The notes: a model not told the origin generated them from the letters alone. DNA of 47,225 nucleotides from an uncultured Lachnospiraceae bacterium (GCA_910586605.1 CAJUJR010000011.1:1-47225), one strand, 5' to 3'; shown: positions 25,591-34,148, numbered from the stretch's first letter. A program made the numbers and translations.

Positions 25591-25703
25591 AATTTGCACC
25601 AAGCCTCAAGCGAAAATGCTTGCATTTTCATTTGAAGCGCAAACACAAAAGGGTGAAAGATATGTGTTTGCACATTATCCTTTCCTCTTTTTTTCTTTCA
25701 CCC
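25591..25703 (-). ncRNA. Structured leader, copy A, before transketolase
   Basis: A 113-nt segment ending at the start codon. On the minus strand it can form GGGTGAAAGA / TCTTTCACCC, CAAACACA / TGTGTTTG (mutually exclusive in part) and a terminal hairpin GAAAATGC-AA-GCATTTTC extended by CTTCAA / TTGAGG. The last stem holds the GAGG that could serve as ribosome site. A near-identical copy (7 substitutions, 2 one-base gaps) precedes an unrelated gene at 39705, with a compensatory change in the extended stem. Cis-regulatory RNA or a repeat-derived leader. Confidence 0.65.
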
Positions 25704-25744
25704 TTCTTTCCTATATGTTTGTCCATATCTTTCTAGAGCGCCCC

Positions 25745-26401
25745 TTACTCCCCAAATACAGCCTTATAATCTTTCTGGAATTTGTCAATCCCCTGGTCTG
25801 TCAATGGATGTTTTGTCATCTGCTCAATTACCTGATATGGCACTGTCGCAATATCAGCCCCTGCCAGCGCACAGTCTGTTACATGGATTGGGTTACGGAT
25901 ACTTGCAGCGATAATTTCTGTCTCAATGCCATAATTATCAAAAATAGTAGTAATCGTTTCAATCAAATCAACGCCAATTGTAGAAATATCATCCAAACGC
26001 CCAAGGAATGGCGATACATAAGCTGCCCCTGCCCTTGCTGCAAGAAGTGCCTGATTTGCCGTAAAAATCAGAGTAACATTACATTTAATGCCTTCACTTG
26101 CAAGCACCTTTGTGGCTTTTAACCCTTCTACTGTCATTGGAATCTTTACAACCATATTTGGATGGAGCTTTGCAATCTCCCTTCCCTCTGCAATCATGCC
26201 CTCTGCATCTACTGTAGTAGCTTTTACCTCACCACTGATTGGCCCGTCTACAATATCTGCGATTTCTTTCAGTACATCTTCCTGGCTTCTTCCGCCTTCT
26301 TTTGCGATCAGGGATGGGTTTGTAGTAACTCCACAGATTACACCCATATCATTTGCCTTTTTAATGTCCTCAATTTTTGCTGTGTCAATAAATAATTTCA
26401 T
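25745..26401 (-). CDS. Fructose-6-phosphate aldolase / transaldolase
   Basis: A 218-residue class I aldolase of the short transaldolase (TalC/FSA) group. Motifs: FIDTAKIEDI at the start, GVTTNPSL, the Schiff-base Lys86 in VVKIPMT, NVTLIF and SPFLGRLDD. The reaction is C3 transfer in the non-oxidative pentose phosphate pathway (or fructose-6-phosphate cleavage for true FSA); neighbours with transketolase favour transaldolase. GGAGG lies nine bases before the ATG, and a strong promoter is upstream. First gene of the operon. Confidence 0.94.
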   Translation of the reverse strand: MKLFIDTAKIEDIKKANDMGVICGVTTNPSLIAKEGGRSQEDVLKEIADIVDGPISGEVKATTVDAEGMIAEGREIAKLHPNMVVKIPMTVEGLKATKVLASEGIKCNVTLIFTANQALLAARAGAAYVSPFLGRLDDISTIGVDLIETITTIFDNYGIETEIIAASIRNPIHVTDCALAGADIATVPYQVIEQMTKHPLTDQGIDKFQKDYKAVFGE

Positions 26402-26466
26402 ACTTATTTTCCTCCTTCTATATATAAATTTTAGTAACGCAAAACAAAAAATACTCAGGCTACTAC

Positions 26467-26495
26467 ACTATACCATGCTTCAAACATCTGGTCAA
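26467..26495 (-). promoter_or_regulatory. Sigma-A-type promoter for the transaldolase operon
   Basis: On the minus strand TTGACC (26490-26495), a 17-nt spacer and TATAGT (26467-26472), followed by about 60 nt of leader before the ATG. Confidence 0.75.
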
Positions 26496-26533
26496 TGAGT
26501 TTCATTTTGGACTGAATAAACACTTTCAGAATC

Positions 26534-26547
26534 GTTACTATTCACGG
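26534..26547 (+). repeat. Solo GTTACTATTCACGG motif
   Basis: A perfect copy of the 14-bp end of the palindromic element at 42881, placed 11 nt past the stop of the ASST-like gene. No partner end was found nearby. Confidence 0.6.
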
Positions 26548-26557
26548 CAACTCCGAA

Positions 26558-28366
26558 TCAATAAAACCAGAATCCTTTAAAATCTTTCTTGTAGACACGG
26601 TATGGGCGTCTGCCAAGGTTAAACTGCCGGACTACTTTTCCGTTCCAGTCCGCTTCTACAAAAAACTTCCCATCACTGCAGCAATAAATGTAAGTATCTT
26701 TCCCAGCCAAAACATTGCCATCTTTTTTTGTCCGGTCAAGCGCCGTCTTATTTTTAAGCTCATATGTCCCGGTTGTTTCATCTACAAGATAACGGTAATA
26801 ATAAGACTCTCCGTTTGCTTTTGCCCCTTTTCCACTATTGCTGTTTAAAAAGGAAATATAGCTCTGCCCTTCCGTCGATCTTTTCTTGTAAGTAATTGCC
26901 TCCTGGCCAAACTGTGCCTCAAATGGATCCGGCTTTTTTTCCTTCCTCAGTATATTTTTTACTGCGGCTGTCTCTTCCGGCTCTTCTGCCGCCTCTTCCC
27001 CTGCAGACTTCTTTAAAACTTTTTTTGCCAGGCTTTTATATGGCTGGTACAGTTTTTTATCAGCAATAATATAATCTATCTTTGGGAGCAGGCTTCCTAT
27101 ATTGCTTATTTTTATCAGGCTGGAAAGGTTCTTTGCGCTTAAAAGCACCTGGTTTGTACCAACTACCTGAACCGAATTTAAGCCAACCCAGTCCACATTT
27201 TTCTTTTTCGCCTTCTTGGCTGCATTTTTATAAACACTCTTAAACAGGGTATCCATATCTACTTTCTCTGTTACTGCGCCATCTTCCAGCTTTACCTCCA
27301 AAACCTTACTTCTTGGGGTGGCATTCCTGCCATTGGCTGTTGCAATCACATAGACATTCCCATATCCGTCATAAGTAAATTCCCCTGCCTGGCGGTATCC
27401 GTCCAAGGGATATGTCTTCATCACCTGCCCTAAGGCATTTACCTGAGCCAGTTCTGTATCATTCACGGAATACATGATATTATCATAAATCTGCTCCAGG
27501 TTCCTTCCACAATAGCCATCTGTTGGGATTTCACCACGCAGTACCCCGGAATTGTCATATAAAAGTACCGCATACCTCTTTGTTACGATTTTTTTCTTCT
27601 TTTTCTTCTTTTTCCCTGAAGGAACTGTTTTTACAGTTGTATACTTCTTCCCATCCTGGAATACTACATAGAGGCCATTGGAAATTGTTACTTTACTTCT
27701 CCCTTTCACCACATCAAGGTGCTTCGCCGCCCCTACCCTGCTCTCTGGGATTTTAACAGAAAATGTCTTGGTAGCTGACAATTCATCATTAGAATTATAA
27801 ACACGTATTGTAATATAATTTGTCTCTCCTGCTACCAGCCCAATCACCTGAAATTCATGTTCTTTTTTCAGGCTGCCAGATGCATTCGGAATCGCTGTCC
27901 TCGTAAAATCAGGTATTTTACTGTCTTTAACAGAAATTGTATACCTGCAATAGCTCTTCCCGTTTGTTTTAAAATAGACATACATCGCATTGCTGTTCGT
28001 TCCATATGGGTTGTATGCCCAAAGCGCATTCTCTAGGGAAAATGTCTTATTCTTTTTTATTGTTGTTAGCTTTTCTTCAATATCTGCTGACTTCTTTGTA
28101 GAATATATCTCTTTTATGCTGCCAAAACCAGTAGTAACTACATTTTTGTTGTCACCGGACATAGAAAGCGGAATAATATCAACCTCTTTAACTTCATCAA
28201 TCACTTTCCCTTTCTGGTCTTCTAAAAGGTCACGTTCCTCTTTCAGGTCTTCTTCTTCCTGCCTTGCAATGTTTTTTGACATATCATTAAACTTCCAAAG
28301 CAGCGCTCCGGTTCCAATCAAAAGCAAAACCATTGTAATAAGGATAACTTTTATCTTGCCTTTCAT
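26558..28366 (-). CDS. Membrane-anchored ASST-like beta-propeller protein
   Basis: A 602-residue protein anchored by an N-terminal helix (about 6-26), followed by a coiled-coil region (EEEDLKEERDLLEDQKG) and an extracytoplasmic beta-rich body. Resemblance to aryl-sulfate sulfotransferases: an N-terminal Ig-like domain with HEFQVIGLVAGETNYI, and a propeller with DWVGLNSVQV ... VLLSAKNLSSLIKIS. In active ASST the DW-x-H-x-N type motif carries a His; here Gly stands there, so activity is doubtful. A Lys-run (KKKKKKKK) near residue 255 and a Glu-rich insertion near 455 interrupt the fold. Best described as ASST-related, function unknown. Confidence 0.65.
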   Translation of the reverse strand: MKGKIKVILITMVLLLIGTGALLWKFNDMSKNIARQEEEDLKEERDLLEDQKGKVIDEVKEVDIIPLSMSGDNKNVVTTGFGSIKEIYSTKKSADIEEKLTTIKKNKTFSLENALWAYNPYGTNSNAMYVYFKTNGKSYCRYTISVKDSKIPDFTRTAIPNASGSLKKEHEFQVIGLVAGETNYITIRVYNSNDELSATKTFSVKIPESRVGAAKHLDVVKGRSKVTISNGLYVVFQDGKKYTTVKTVPSGKKKKKKKKIVTKRYAVLLYDNSGVLRGEIPTDGYCGRNLEQIYDNIMYSVNDTELAQVNALGQVMKTYPLDGYRQAGEFTYDGYGNVYVIATANGRNATPRSKVLEVKLEDGAVTEKVDMDTLFKSVYKNAAKKAKKKNVDWVGLNSVQVVGTNQVLLSAKNLSSLIKISNIGSLLPKIDYIIADKKLYQPYKSLAKKVLKKSAGEEAAEEPEETAAVKNILRKEKKPDPFEAQFGQEAITYKKRSTEGQSYISFLNSNSGKGAKANGESYYYRYLVDETTGTYELKNKTALDRTKKDGNVLAGKDTYIYCCSDGKFFVEADWNGKVVRQFNLGRRPYRVYKKDFKGFWFY

Positions 28367-28390
28367 CTCCCTCTTCTCCTTTTCCTATTC

Positions 28391-28816
28391 CTATTCTTCC
28401 AGCATCCCCTTCAGCTTTGAAAACAGCTCAGGATATTGCCTTTTCATCCGAATCGGCCTTAACTCCTTATTTAGAAAGCAGTGCCCTGTCTTTCCCTCTG
28501 TACATAACTCACCTGTATCTGTTTTGTATACCTTATAGGAAACTTCCATTTTAATGCCATCATATTTTGCCATCCTGGTATGAATTATTATTTCATCCCC
28601 AAACCGCAGCGGCAGCAAGTATCTGCACTCGGCAAAAGTAACCGGGATAATTATCCCCATTTCTTCCAAAGCCCGGTAGTCCATGCCCGCCTTTTTCATC
28701 ATATCCAGCCTCGCTTCTTCAAACAGGCGGATATAATTGGAATGATGGACAATCCCCATCTGGTCTGTCTCATAATAATTCAACTGTCTGTAATATTCTG
28801 CATGGTTATTTTTCAT
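28391..28816 (-). CDS. Acyl-CoA thioesterase (4HBT hotdog family)
   Basis: A 141-residue hotdog-fold thioesterase of the YbgC/4-hydroxybenzoyl-CoA type: YYETDQMGIVHHSNYIRLFE carries the catalytic Asp and the family pattern, followed by YLLPLRFGDEIIIHTRM. Cytoplasmic, hydrolysing acyl-CoA; acyl chain unknown. The ATG at 28816 follows GGAAGGA by about 9 nt; the longer frame is rejected. It ends 24 nt upstream of the ASST-like gene start, so the two may be one transcript. Confidence 0.88.
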   Translation of the reverse strand: MKNNHAEYYRQLNYYETDQMGIVHHSNYIRLFEEARLDMMKKAGMDYRALEEMGIIIPVTFAECRYLLPLRFGDEIIIHTRMAKYDGIKMEVSYKVYKTDTGELCTEGKTGHCFLNKELRPIRMKRQYPELFSKLKGMLEE

Positions 28817-28889
28817 TTTAACACATCCTTCCGCTGATTTCCATTCCATTTCTATATATTATTCCAAATCTGCTCCTTCCGTCAAGTGT

Positions 28890-28917
28890 TTGAAAATACT
28901 TTCAAATCTGATATACT
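28890..28917 (+). promoter_or_regulatory. Promoter of the ABC-F gene
   Basis: TTGAAA (28890-28895), 16-nt spacer, TATACT (28912-28917). Transcription would start near 28924, about 105 nt before the start codon. Confidence 0.65.
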
Positions 28918-28923
28918 GTATAA

Positions 28924-29028
28924 AAAGTTACTATTCACGGCTCATTTCAGAAAATAGGCAGGCTCGCCGTGCCTGCACGCAAGAGGATGGCTATTTTTTG
29001 AAATGGGCGATTAAAAAGCGAGGGACTT
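28924..29028 (+). ncRNA. Structured leader of the ABC-F gene
   Basis: Opens with a copy of GTTACTATTCACGG (28927-28940), then a 15-bp stem with one mismatch (28943-28957 with 28991-29005) enclosing GCAGGC / GCCTGC (28958-28963 with 28971-28976). A five-codon ORF (ATG GCT ATT TTT TGA) starts at 28987 just after AGAGG. ABC-F resistance genes are often controlled by leader attenuation, so this may sense ribosome-targeting drugs; alternatively the hairpin is a repeat remnant. Confidence 0.5.
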
Positions 29029-30843
29029 ATGAATTTAATTACTGCAGAACATCTAACGCACTCTTATACAGAAAAGATATTATTTGATGATGTGTCGTTT
29101 AGCCTGAATGATACAGAAAAAGTCGGTATCATCGGCATTAACGGCACCGGAAAATCCACACTTTTAAAAATCCTTGCCGGAAAGGAACCCCCTGACAAAG
29201 GGACGGTTACTACTGGGCGAAATCTCCGAATTGCCTACCTGCCCCAAACACCATCTTTCCAAAAGGGGCAAACCGTCCTTAGCGCGTCGCTTCCTCCTGA
29301 AAGTGAAATTGCTGTTTCCCCTGCTGCCTATGAAGCGGACGCCAAAACATATCTAACGAAACTTGGCTTTATAGATTTAAGCCAGCCTGTCAATGAACTT
29401 TCTGGCGGACAGAAAAAACGCGTCGCCCTAGTCCGCACGCTTCTAACGCCATGCGACGTATTGATTTTAGATGAGCCAACAAACCATTTAGACAGTGAAA
29501 TGTCAGAATGGCTAGAAAATTTCCTAAAAAGCTGGCGCAGCGCCCTGATTATGATTACACATGACCGTTATTTCCTAGATAGTGTCGCGAACCGTATTGT
29601 AGAAATCGACAAAGGCAAACTTTACAGTTATAGCTGCAACTACCTGGAATACCTGAAACGCAAAGCAGAACGGGAAGAAATTGCACAAGCAACAGAGCGG
29701 AAACGGCAAAGCGTCCTTAGGAAAGAGATTGAATGGATTCAACGAGGCGCACGTGCACGCTCCACAAAGCAAAAAGCCCATATTGCACGGTATGAAAAAC
29801 TGCGTGATATGGATGCCCCTAAGACAGACCAGGCAATTGAAATCACGGCTGGTTCCTCCCGCCTTGGCAACACAACAATAGAATTAGAACACCTCTGCAA
29901 AAGCTTTGGTGGAAAAACCATTTTATCAGGCTTTTCCTATATCTTCTTGCATACAGACCGTATTGGGGTTATCGGCCCAAATGGATGTGGCAAATCAACC
30001 CTTTTTAAAATGATTATTGGAAAGGAACAGCCTGACTCTGGTACAGTTACAATAGGGCAAACTGTTAAATTAGGTTATTTTGCACAGGAAAATGAACCAA
30101 TTAACCCCTCTGTCCGTGTAATAGATTATATAAAAGAAGGCGGAAGCACCATCCATACAAACGAAGGCAGCATCAGCGCTTCTAACCTTCTTGAACGCTT
30201 CCTCTTTCCACCAGATTTACAGTATTCCCCGGCAGAACGGCTATCTGGCGGAGAGCGGCGCAGGCTGGCGCTCCTCCGTATACTAATGGAAGCCCCGAAC
30301 ATCCTGCTTTTGGATGAGCCTACAAATGATTTGGATATCACTACCCTGACTCTACTCGAAGACTATCTGGACAGTTTTGACGGCATAGTGGTAACAATAT
30401 CCCACGACCGTTATTTCCTGGACCGTATTTGCAGCCGAATCTTTGCTTTTGAAGGAAACGGGATGCTTACGCAATACGAAGGAGGCTATACAGATTATAA
30501 AAAGGCTTCTGCATCCGAAATAAACCAAGCCGGCAGCAAGCCATCCACTCCCGCAAAAGAACAGGAAAAGGCAATCAACCGCCATAATTGGAAAGAAGGG
30601 CAGGAAAAAAAGCTGAAAATGTCGTATAAAGAACAAAAGGACTTTGAGACAATTGAAAGCGACATTGCCTCATTAGAGAAACAGATAGGATGCCTGGAAC
30701 AAGACATTCTGCGGGCTGCCCATGATTTTGTACGCTTAAATGAACTGACTAGCCAAAAAGAAGGCCTCCAGTCCTTGCTAGACGAAAAAATGGACCGCTG
30801 GATATATCTGGAAGAACTAAATGAAAAAATCCAAAAGGGTTAA
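29029..30843 (+). CDS. ABC-F family ATPase (ribosome-associated)
   Basis: A 604-residue protein with two ABC domains and no membrane segments. Domain 1: Walker A GINGTGKST, signature LSGGQKKR, DEPTNHLD. Linker about 195-265 is a charged helical pair (ERKRQSVLRKEIEWIQRGAR) with the arm-like ARSTKQK. Domain 2: GPNGCGKST, LSGGERRR, DEPTNDLD. A C-terminal coiled coil (about 510-600) as in Uup. ABC-F proteins act on the ribosome, either easing translation or protecting from drugs; this one is closest in layout to Uup/YdiF. GAGGG precedes the ATG. Confidence 0.92.
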   Translation: MNLITAEHLTHSYTEKILFDDVSFSLNDTEKVGIIGINGTGKSTLLKILAGKEPPDKGTVTTGRNLRIAYLPQTPSFQKGQTVLSASLPPESEIAVSPAAYEADAKTYLTKLGFIDLSQPVNELSGGQKKRVALVRTLLTPCDVLILDEPTNHLDSEMSEWLENFLKSWRSALIMITHDRYFLDSVANRIVEIDKGKLYSYSCNYLEYLKRKAEREEIAQATERKRQSVLRKEIEWIQRGARARSTKQKAHIARYEKLRDMDAPKTDQAIEITAGSSRLGNTTIELEHLCKSFGGKTILSGFSYIFLHTDRIGVIGPNGCGKSTLFKMIIGKEQPDSGTVTIGQTVKLGYFAQENEPINPSVRVIDYIKEGGSTIHTNEGSISASNLLERFLFPPDLQYSPAERLSGGERRRLALLRILMEAPNILLLDEPTNDLDITTLTLLEDYLDSFDGIVVTISHDRYFLDRICSRIFAFEGNGMLTQYEGGYTDYKKASASEINQAGSKPSTPAKEQEKAINRHNWKEGQEKKLKMSYKEQKDFETIESDIASLEKQIGCLEQDILRAAHDFVRLNELTSQKEGLQSLLDEKMDRWIYLEELNEKIQKG

Positions 30844-30923
30844 GCAATTTGCAGCCAATCATGAAATTAATTTTATATAGTAACCCGTTTTCGCCATTTC
30901 TCCAAAAACAACTGTTATTTTCG

Positions 30924-30952
30924 TTGACACCATACCATTTATATGATAGATT
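30924..30952 (+). promoter_or_regulatory. Promoter of the cold-shock gene
   Basis: TTGACA (30924-30929), 17-nt spacer, TAGATT (30947-30952). This gives an untranslated leader of about 50 nt before the cold-shock start codon. Confidence 0.7.
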
Positions 30953-31010
30953 GGACATGGCGCTAATTAAATTTACGTCGAAATATTTTTCTTTTTTAGG
31001 AGGCAGTACG

Positions 31011-31211
31011 ATGAAAGGTACAGTTAAATGGTTTAATGCAAAAAAGGGGTTTGGTTTCATTTCTGATGAGACAGGCAAGGATGTGTTCGTACATTTCTCA
31101 GCACTTCAGATGGATGGTTTTAAAGTCCTTGATGAAGGAGAAGCTGTTGAATTTGATGTTGTAAACGGAGAAAAAGGACCTCAGGCATCAAACGTAGTAA
31201 AAGTAGGTTAA
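31011..31211 (+). CDS. Cold-shock protein
   Basis: A 66-residue CspA-family protein, full length for the family. RNP1 (KGFGFI) and RNP2 (DVFVHFS) nucleic-acid-binding motifs are intact. It binds single-stranded RNA and DNA and aids translation in the cold. The start is set by AGGAGG 6-7 nt before ATG 31011. It is a single gene with its own promoter, after the ABC-F gene. Confidence 0.96.
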   Translation: MKGTVKWFNAKKGFGFISDETGKDVFVHFSALQMDGFKVLDEGEAVEFDVVNGEKGPQASNVVKVG

Positions 31212-31335
31212 ACATTTTATTCAGTTATAATCAAAACAGGAAGCATTCTAATTTTTATAGATACGTTTAACGTTTATTTTAAAAGTTAAGGATTTTCGGA
31301 TAGGTTGTAACGTGCGCGAAGGCAACGAGCCGTGC

Positions 31336-31399
31336 GTAAATTGAAAGAAAGCCATAGGCGCGGGTTTATCCGCAGGCCTATGGCTTTCTTTCAATTTAC
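31336..31399. repeat. Perfect 23-bp inverted repeat (hairpin)
   Basis: GTAAATTGAAAGAAAGCCAT plus AGG at 31336-31358 is perfectly complementary to 31377-31399; the 18-nt loop has an inner CGG/CCG pairing. It lies 125 nt after the cold-shock gene and lacks a T run, so it is stronger than needed for a terminator. The surrounding 31290-31500 has no supported gene and looks like a repeat element. Confidence 0.7.
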
Positions 31400-31532
31400 A
31401 TAGGGCGGCGTCCCTCAGTAAGCAAACCAAAAGGTTTGAGAATGCACGTCTTCTTTTATACACAATATGCCACAGACTGAAACGGGCAAACCGACAGGTT
31501 GGTAAATGCACATAAACAAACGAGGTAATCCA

Positions 31533-32024
31533 ATGAAAAAAGAACTAAAAAGCAACTTAACCACGCTATGTTACATTGAGAAAAATGGATGTTATCTTAT
31601 GATGCACCGAATCTCAAAAGAAAAAGACATCAACCATGGCAAATGGATTGGTGTTGGCGGGCACTTTGAAGAAAACGAAAGCCCCGAAGACTGCCTGCTC
31701 CGTGAAGTTAACGAGGAAACGGGGCTAACCCTGACTTCCTATTCACTCCGTGGAATCATAACCTTTATTTCTGACGGCTGGGGTTGTGAATATATGCATC
31801 TCTATACCGCTGATGCCTTTGAAGGGACACTTACTCAAGAACAAATGAATACTTGTAATGAAGGCATCTTACGCTGGATTCCCAAAGAACAAATCATGGA
31901 TTTGGATCTATGGGAAGGGGACAGGGTTTTCCTGGACTTCCTTTTAACCCAAAATGCATTTTTTTCCATGAAACTCGAGTATCATGGCGATAAACTGGTA
32001 AATATTACAACAAAACAATATTAG
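31533..32024 (+). CDS. NUDIX hydrolase (MutT-like)
   Basis: A 163-residue NUDIX enzyme. The box is complete: GHFEENESPEDCLL then REVNEETGL, fitting Gx5Ex7REUxEExGU. Such enzymes hydrolyse nucleoside diphosphate compounds; the length and GKWIGVGGH lead-in suggest 8-oxo-dGTP diphosphatase-type sanitation. GAGGT six bases before ATG 31533 is used. The TAG stop codon forms the first three bases of the TAGAGCGTGTTT repeat. Confidence 0.88.
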   Translation: MKKELKSNLTTLCYIEKNGCYLMMHRISKEKDINHGKWIGVGGHFEENESPEDCLLREVNEETGLTLTSYSLRGIITFISDGWGCEYMHLYTADAFEGTLTQEQMNTCNEGILRWIPKEQIMDLDLWEGDRVFLDFLLTQNAFFSMKLEYHGDKLVNITTKQY

Positions 32025-32058
32025 AGCGTGTTTGAAAATTCATCCTAAACACGCTCTA
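32022..32058. repeat. TAGAGCGTGTTT inverted repeat between convergent genes
   Basis: A perfect 12-bp stem TAGAGCGTGTTT / AAACACGCTCTA (32022-32033 with 32047-32058) around a 13-nt loop, between the NUDIX gene and the convergent chemoreceptor. The first TAG is the NUDIX stop codon. It probably acts as a two-way terminator and is a short relative of the 166-bp element. Confidence 0.75.
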
Positions 32059-32065
32059 ACTAACC

Positions 32066-33745
32066 TTAACGGCGCAGCTGGAACTTATGTACAAGCGTTT
32101 TAAGTTCTTCCGCCTGGACATTCAGTTGTCTTGCAGAAGCCGCCGATTTTTCTGCTGTTGCAGCATTCGTCTGTACTACATCGGATATCTGTTCCATTCC
32201 CAGTTTTAACTGACGAAGCGACTGCGACTGCTGCACTGCAGAATCTGCAATACGTTCCACCATTTCTGTGGTTCTCTGTGCACTGGAAACCACAGCAGAA
32301 AGGGCCTCTGTCATTTCAACCGAAAGCGATGTGCCATACTCAACTAGCTTTGATGAGCTCTCTATCAACTCTGTAATATCACCTGCAGACACTGCACTTT
32401 TATTGGCAAGGCTCTGTACTTCATCTGCCACAACAGCAAAGCCCTTCCCTGCCTCACCAGCACGTGCGGCTTCCACTGAAGCATTTAACGCCAGGATATT
32501 TGTCTGGAATGAAATATCATCAATTGTCTTAATAATTCCACCAATCTTACTAGAAGCATTTGAAATGTCCTCCATTGCTGAAGTTAACGCTTTCATCTTC
32601 TCATCAAAAATTTCCAACTGCACTGCTGCATCAGAAGAGCATTTTTTTGCATCTCCTGCATCATCGGAAGTATGGTCTACCTGTGCAGATATATCCTGGA
32701 TGCTTGCAGACAGCTCCTGCACTGCGGAAGCCTGCTGTACTGCACCATCAGATAAAAGTTGTGCTCCGGATGCCATTTCCTGCGCCTCTGCCGATACCTG
32801 CCCGGCAGTAAGGTTAATACGGGAAAGTGCCGCATTCAGCGAATCCAAAATCTGCCGCATTGCATTTTGAATTGGCAAAAACTCTCCACGGTACTCATTG
32901 TCAATCGCCAAATCCATATTCCCTTTTGCCATCTGCGCCAGCTTATTATCAATATCTTTAATATATTTCTTTAATTCACGCTTTGTCTCATGGATGGACT
33001 CTACCAGCATGCCAATCTCAGAAGTATTAGAAGACAATGTAAATTCAGCCGACAAATTTCCTTGGGAAATTTGCCCCATCTGGTCCCGGACTTTAATAAC
33101 AGGGCGCAAAATCTGCCTCCTGGTAAAGAGCATACTAAGAAGCTGCATAATCCCAACCATAGCAAATGCCAAAATCATTTCCAACCGGATAAAAGATGCC
33201 TCCTTTTTCAAATCACGGACTTTCGCCACTGTCCTTTTATCTAATTTCTCAAGAAACTGCTCCTTTAAAGAAGTAATCTCAGCGATAGAATCACCATAAT
33301 CTTTCCCATATACATAATTTATTGCCCGTTCTGTCTCCCCCGCTTTTACTTCATTCATCGCTTCCTCTTCCAGGGGAACCAGTTTGTTTGAAATCTCCGA
33401 CATACGGTCAATCATTTCCTGTTCTTCTGAAGTAATGCCAATTTCCTGCATCGCCTCAACGCCTAAATCCCTATTTTTTAAATTATTCACTTCATTCCAA
33501 TAATTGTCAAAATATTTTTGGTCGCCTGTGGCAGCAAACGCACGCACTTCATTTGTCAAATATGCCGAGCCATTCATAAAACGGTTTGCATTGTAAGTCA
33601 GTTCAAACCGCTCCTCATTTGCTTTGTTGACTTTATCATCTGCACCACTGTAGGCAAATAAAGACCATACCAAAAACAGCAGCGCCAGGATAGAGCAGCC
33701 GTTTAAAAGCAGCACAATAACTGATTGATTCATAGCTTTCTTCAT
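32066..33745 (-). CDS. Methyl-accepting chemotaxis protein
   Basis: A 559-residue chemoreceptor. Two membrane helices (about 8-30 and 184-206) bracket a helical four-helix-bundle ligand region (about 35-180), followed by HAMP and the cytoplasmic signalling bundle with the hairpin tip QTNILALNASVEAARAGEAG. GGAAGGAG eight bases before ATG 33745 sets the start. No C-terminal CheR pentapeptide. No other che genes are in the window, so it must use chemotaxis proteins encoded elsewhere. It lies 400 nt from the AraD gene. Confidence 0.93.
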   Translation of the reverse strand: MKKAMNQSVIVLLLNGCSILALLFLVWSLFAYSGADDKVNKANEERFELTYNANRFMNGSAYLTNEVRAFAATGDQKYFDNYWNEVNNLKNRDLGVEAMQEIGITSEEQEMIDRMSEISNKLVPLEEEAMNEVKAGETERAINYVYGKDYGDSIAEITSLKEQFLEKLDKRTVAKVRDLKKEASFIRLEMILAFAMVGIMQLLSMLFTRRQILRPVIKVRDQMGQISQGNLSAEFTLSSNTSEIGMLVESIHETKRELKKYIKDIDNKLAQMAKGNMDLAIDNEYRGEFLPIQNAMRQILDSLNAALSRINLTAGQVSAEAQEMASGAQLLSDGAVQQASAVQELSASIQDISAQVDHTSDDAGDAKKCSSDAAVQLEIFDEKMKALTSAMEDISNASSKIGGIIKTIDDISFQTNILALNASVEAARAGEAGKGFAVVADEVQSLANKSAVSAGDITELIESSSKLVEYGTSLSVEMTEALSAVVSSAQRTTEMVERIADSAVQQSQSLRQLKLGMEQISDVVQTNAATAEKSAASARQLNVQAEELKTLVHKFQLRR

Positions 33746-33857
33746 GTTGTTTTCTCCTTCCAAATATAACATAAAATCTCCAGCCCTATATAACAATTCC
33801 AAATATATTCAGTTTACATAATATATCCCAAAAAGTAAACAGCTTTATGGATAGTAA

Positions 33858-34085
33858 CAATTTTTTCCGTGTGGTAAAAAAGTTTATGGCGCTGCCAAAC
33901 CCTATGGGCAGATTGCATCCATTATTCATTTCGGAAGTGCTGTAAACTTTAGATACACAATTAATCGTGATTTAGATTTAACAGTACGGCTACATCCTGA
34001 ATTAATAAACACTGCGACAAAAAATGATGTATCAGGCTTGTATAGGAACATTTATCCGGCAAAAAATTATTACAGTATTCAATAG
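33858..34085 (+). pseudogene. Nucleotidyltransferase gene fragment
   Basis: A 75-codon open stretch between stop codons with no start codon. It reads as real protein: YGAAKPYGQIASIIHFGSAV then INRDLDLTVRLHPEL. The GSx10DLDL spacing matches the minimal nucleotidyltransferase motif hG[GS]x(9-13)Dh[DE]h. Both ends look truncated, so it is a remnant, perhaps of a mobile-element or toxin-antitoxin type gene. It ends 63 nt from the convergent AraD gene. Confidence 0.65.
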
Positions 34086-34148
34086 CCAGAGTAATAATCG
34101 GCGATACATCTGTAATGTACCGCCGATTTTAGAACAACTTTTCCCTTC

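Noticed and set aside
25541..26122. 193-residue frame on the plus strand
   Set aside because: Opposite the transaldolase gene and leader; no ribosome site, composition unlike a real protein.
31248..31511. 87-residue frame on the minus strand
   Set aside because: Spans the 23-bp perfect hairpin and has no ribosome site; likely a repeat misread as coding.
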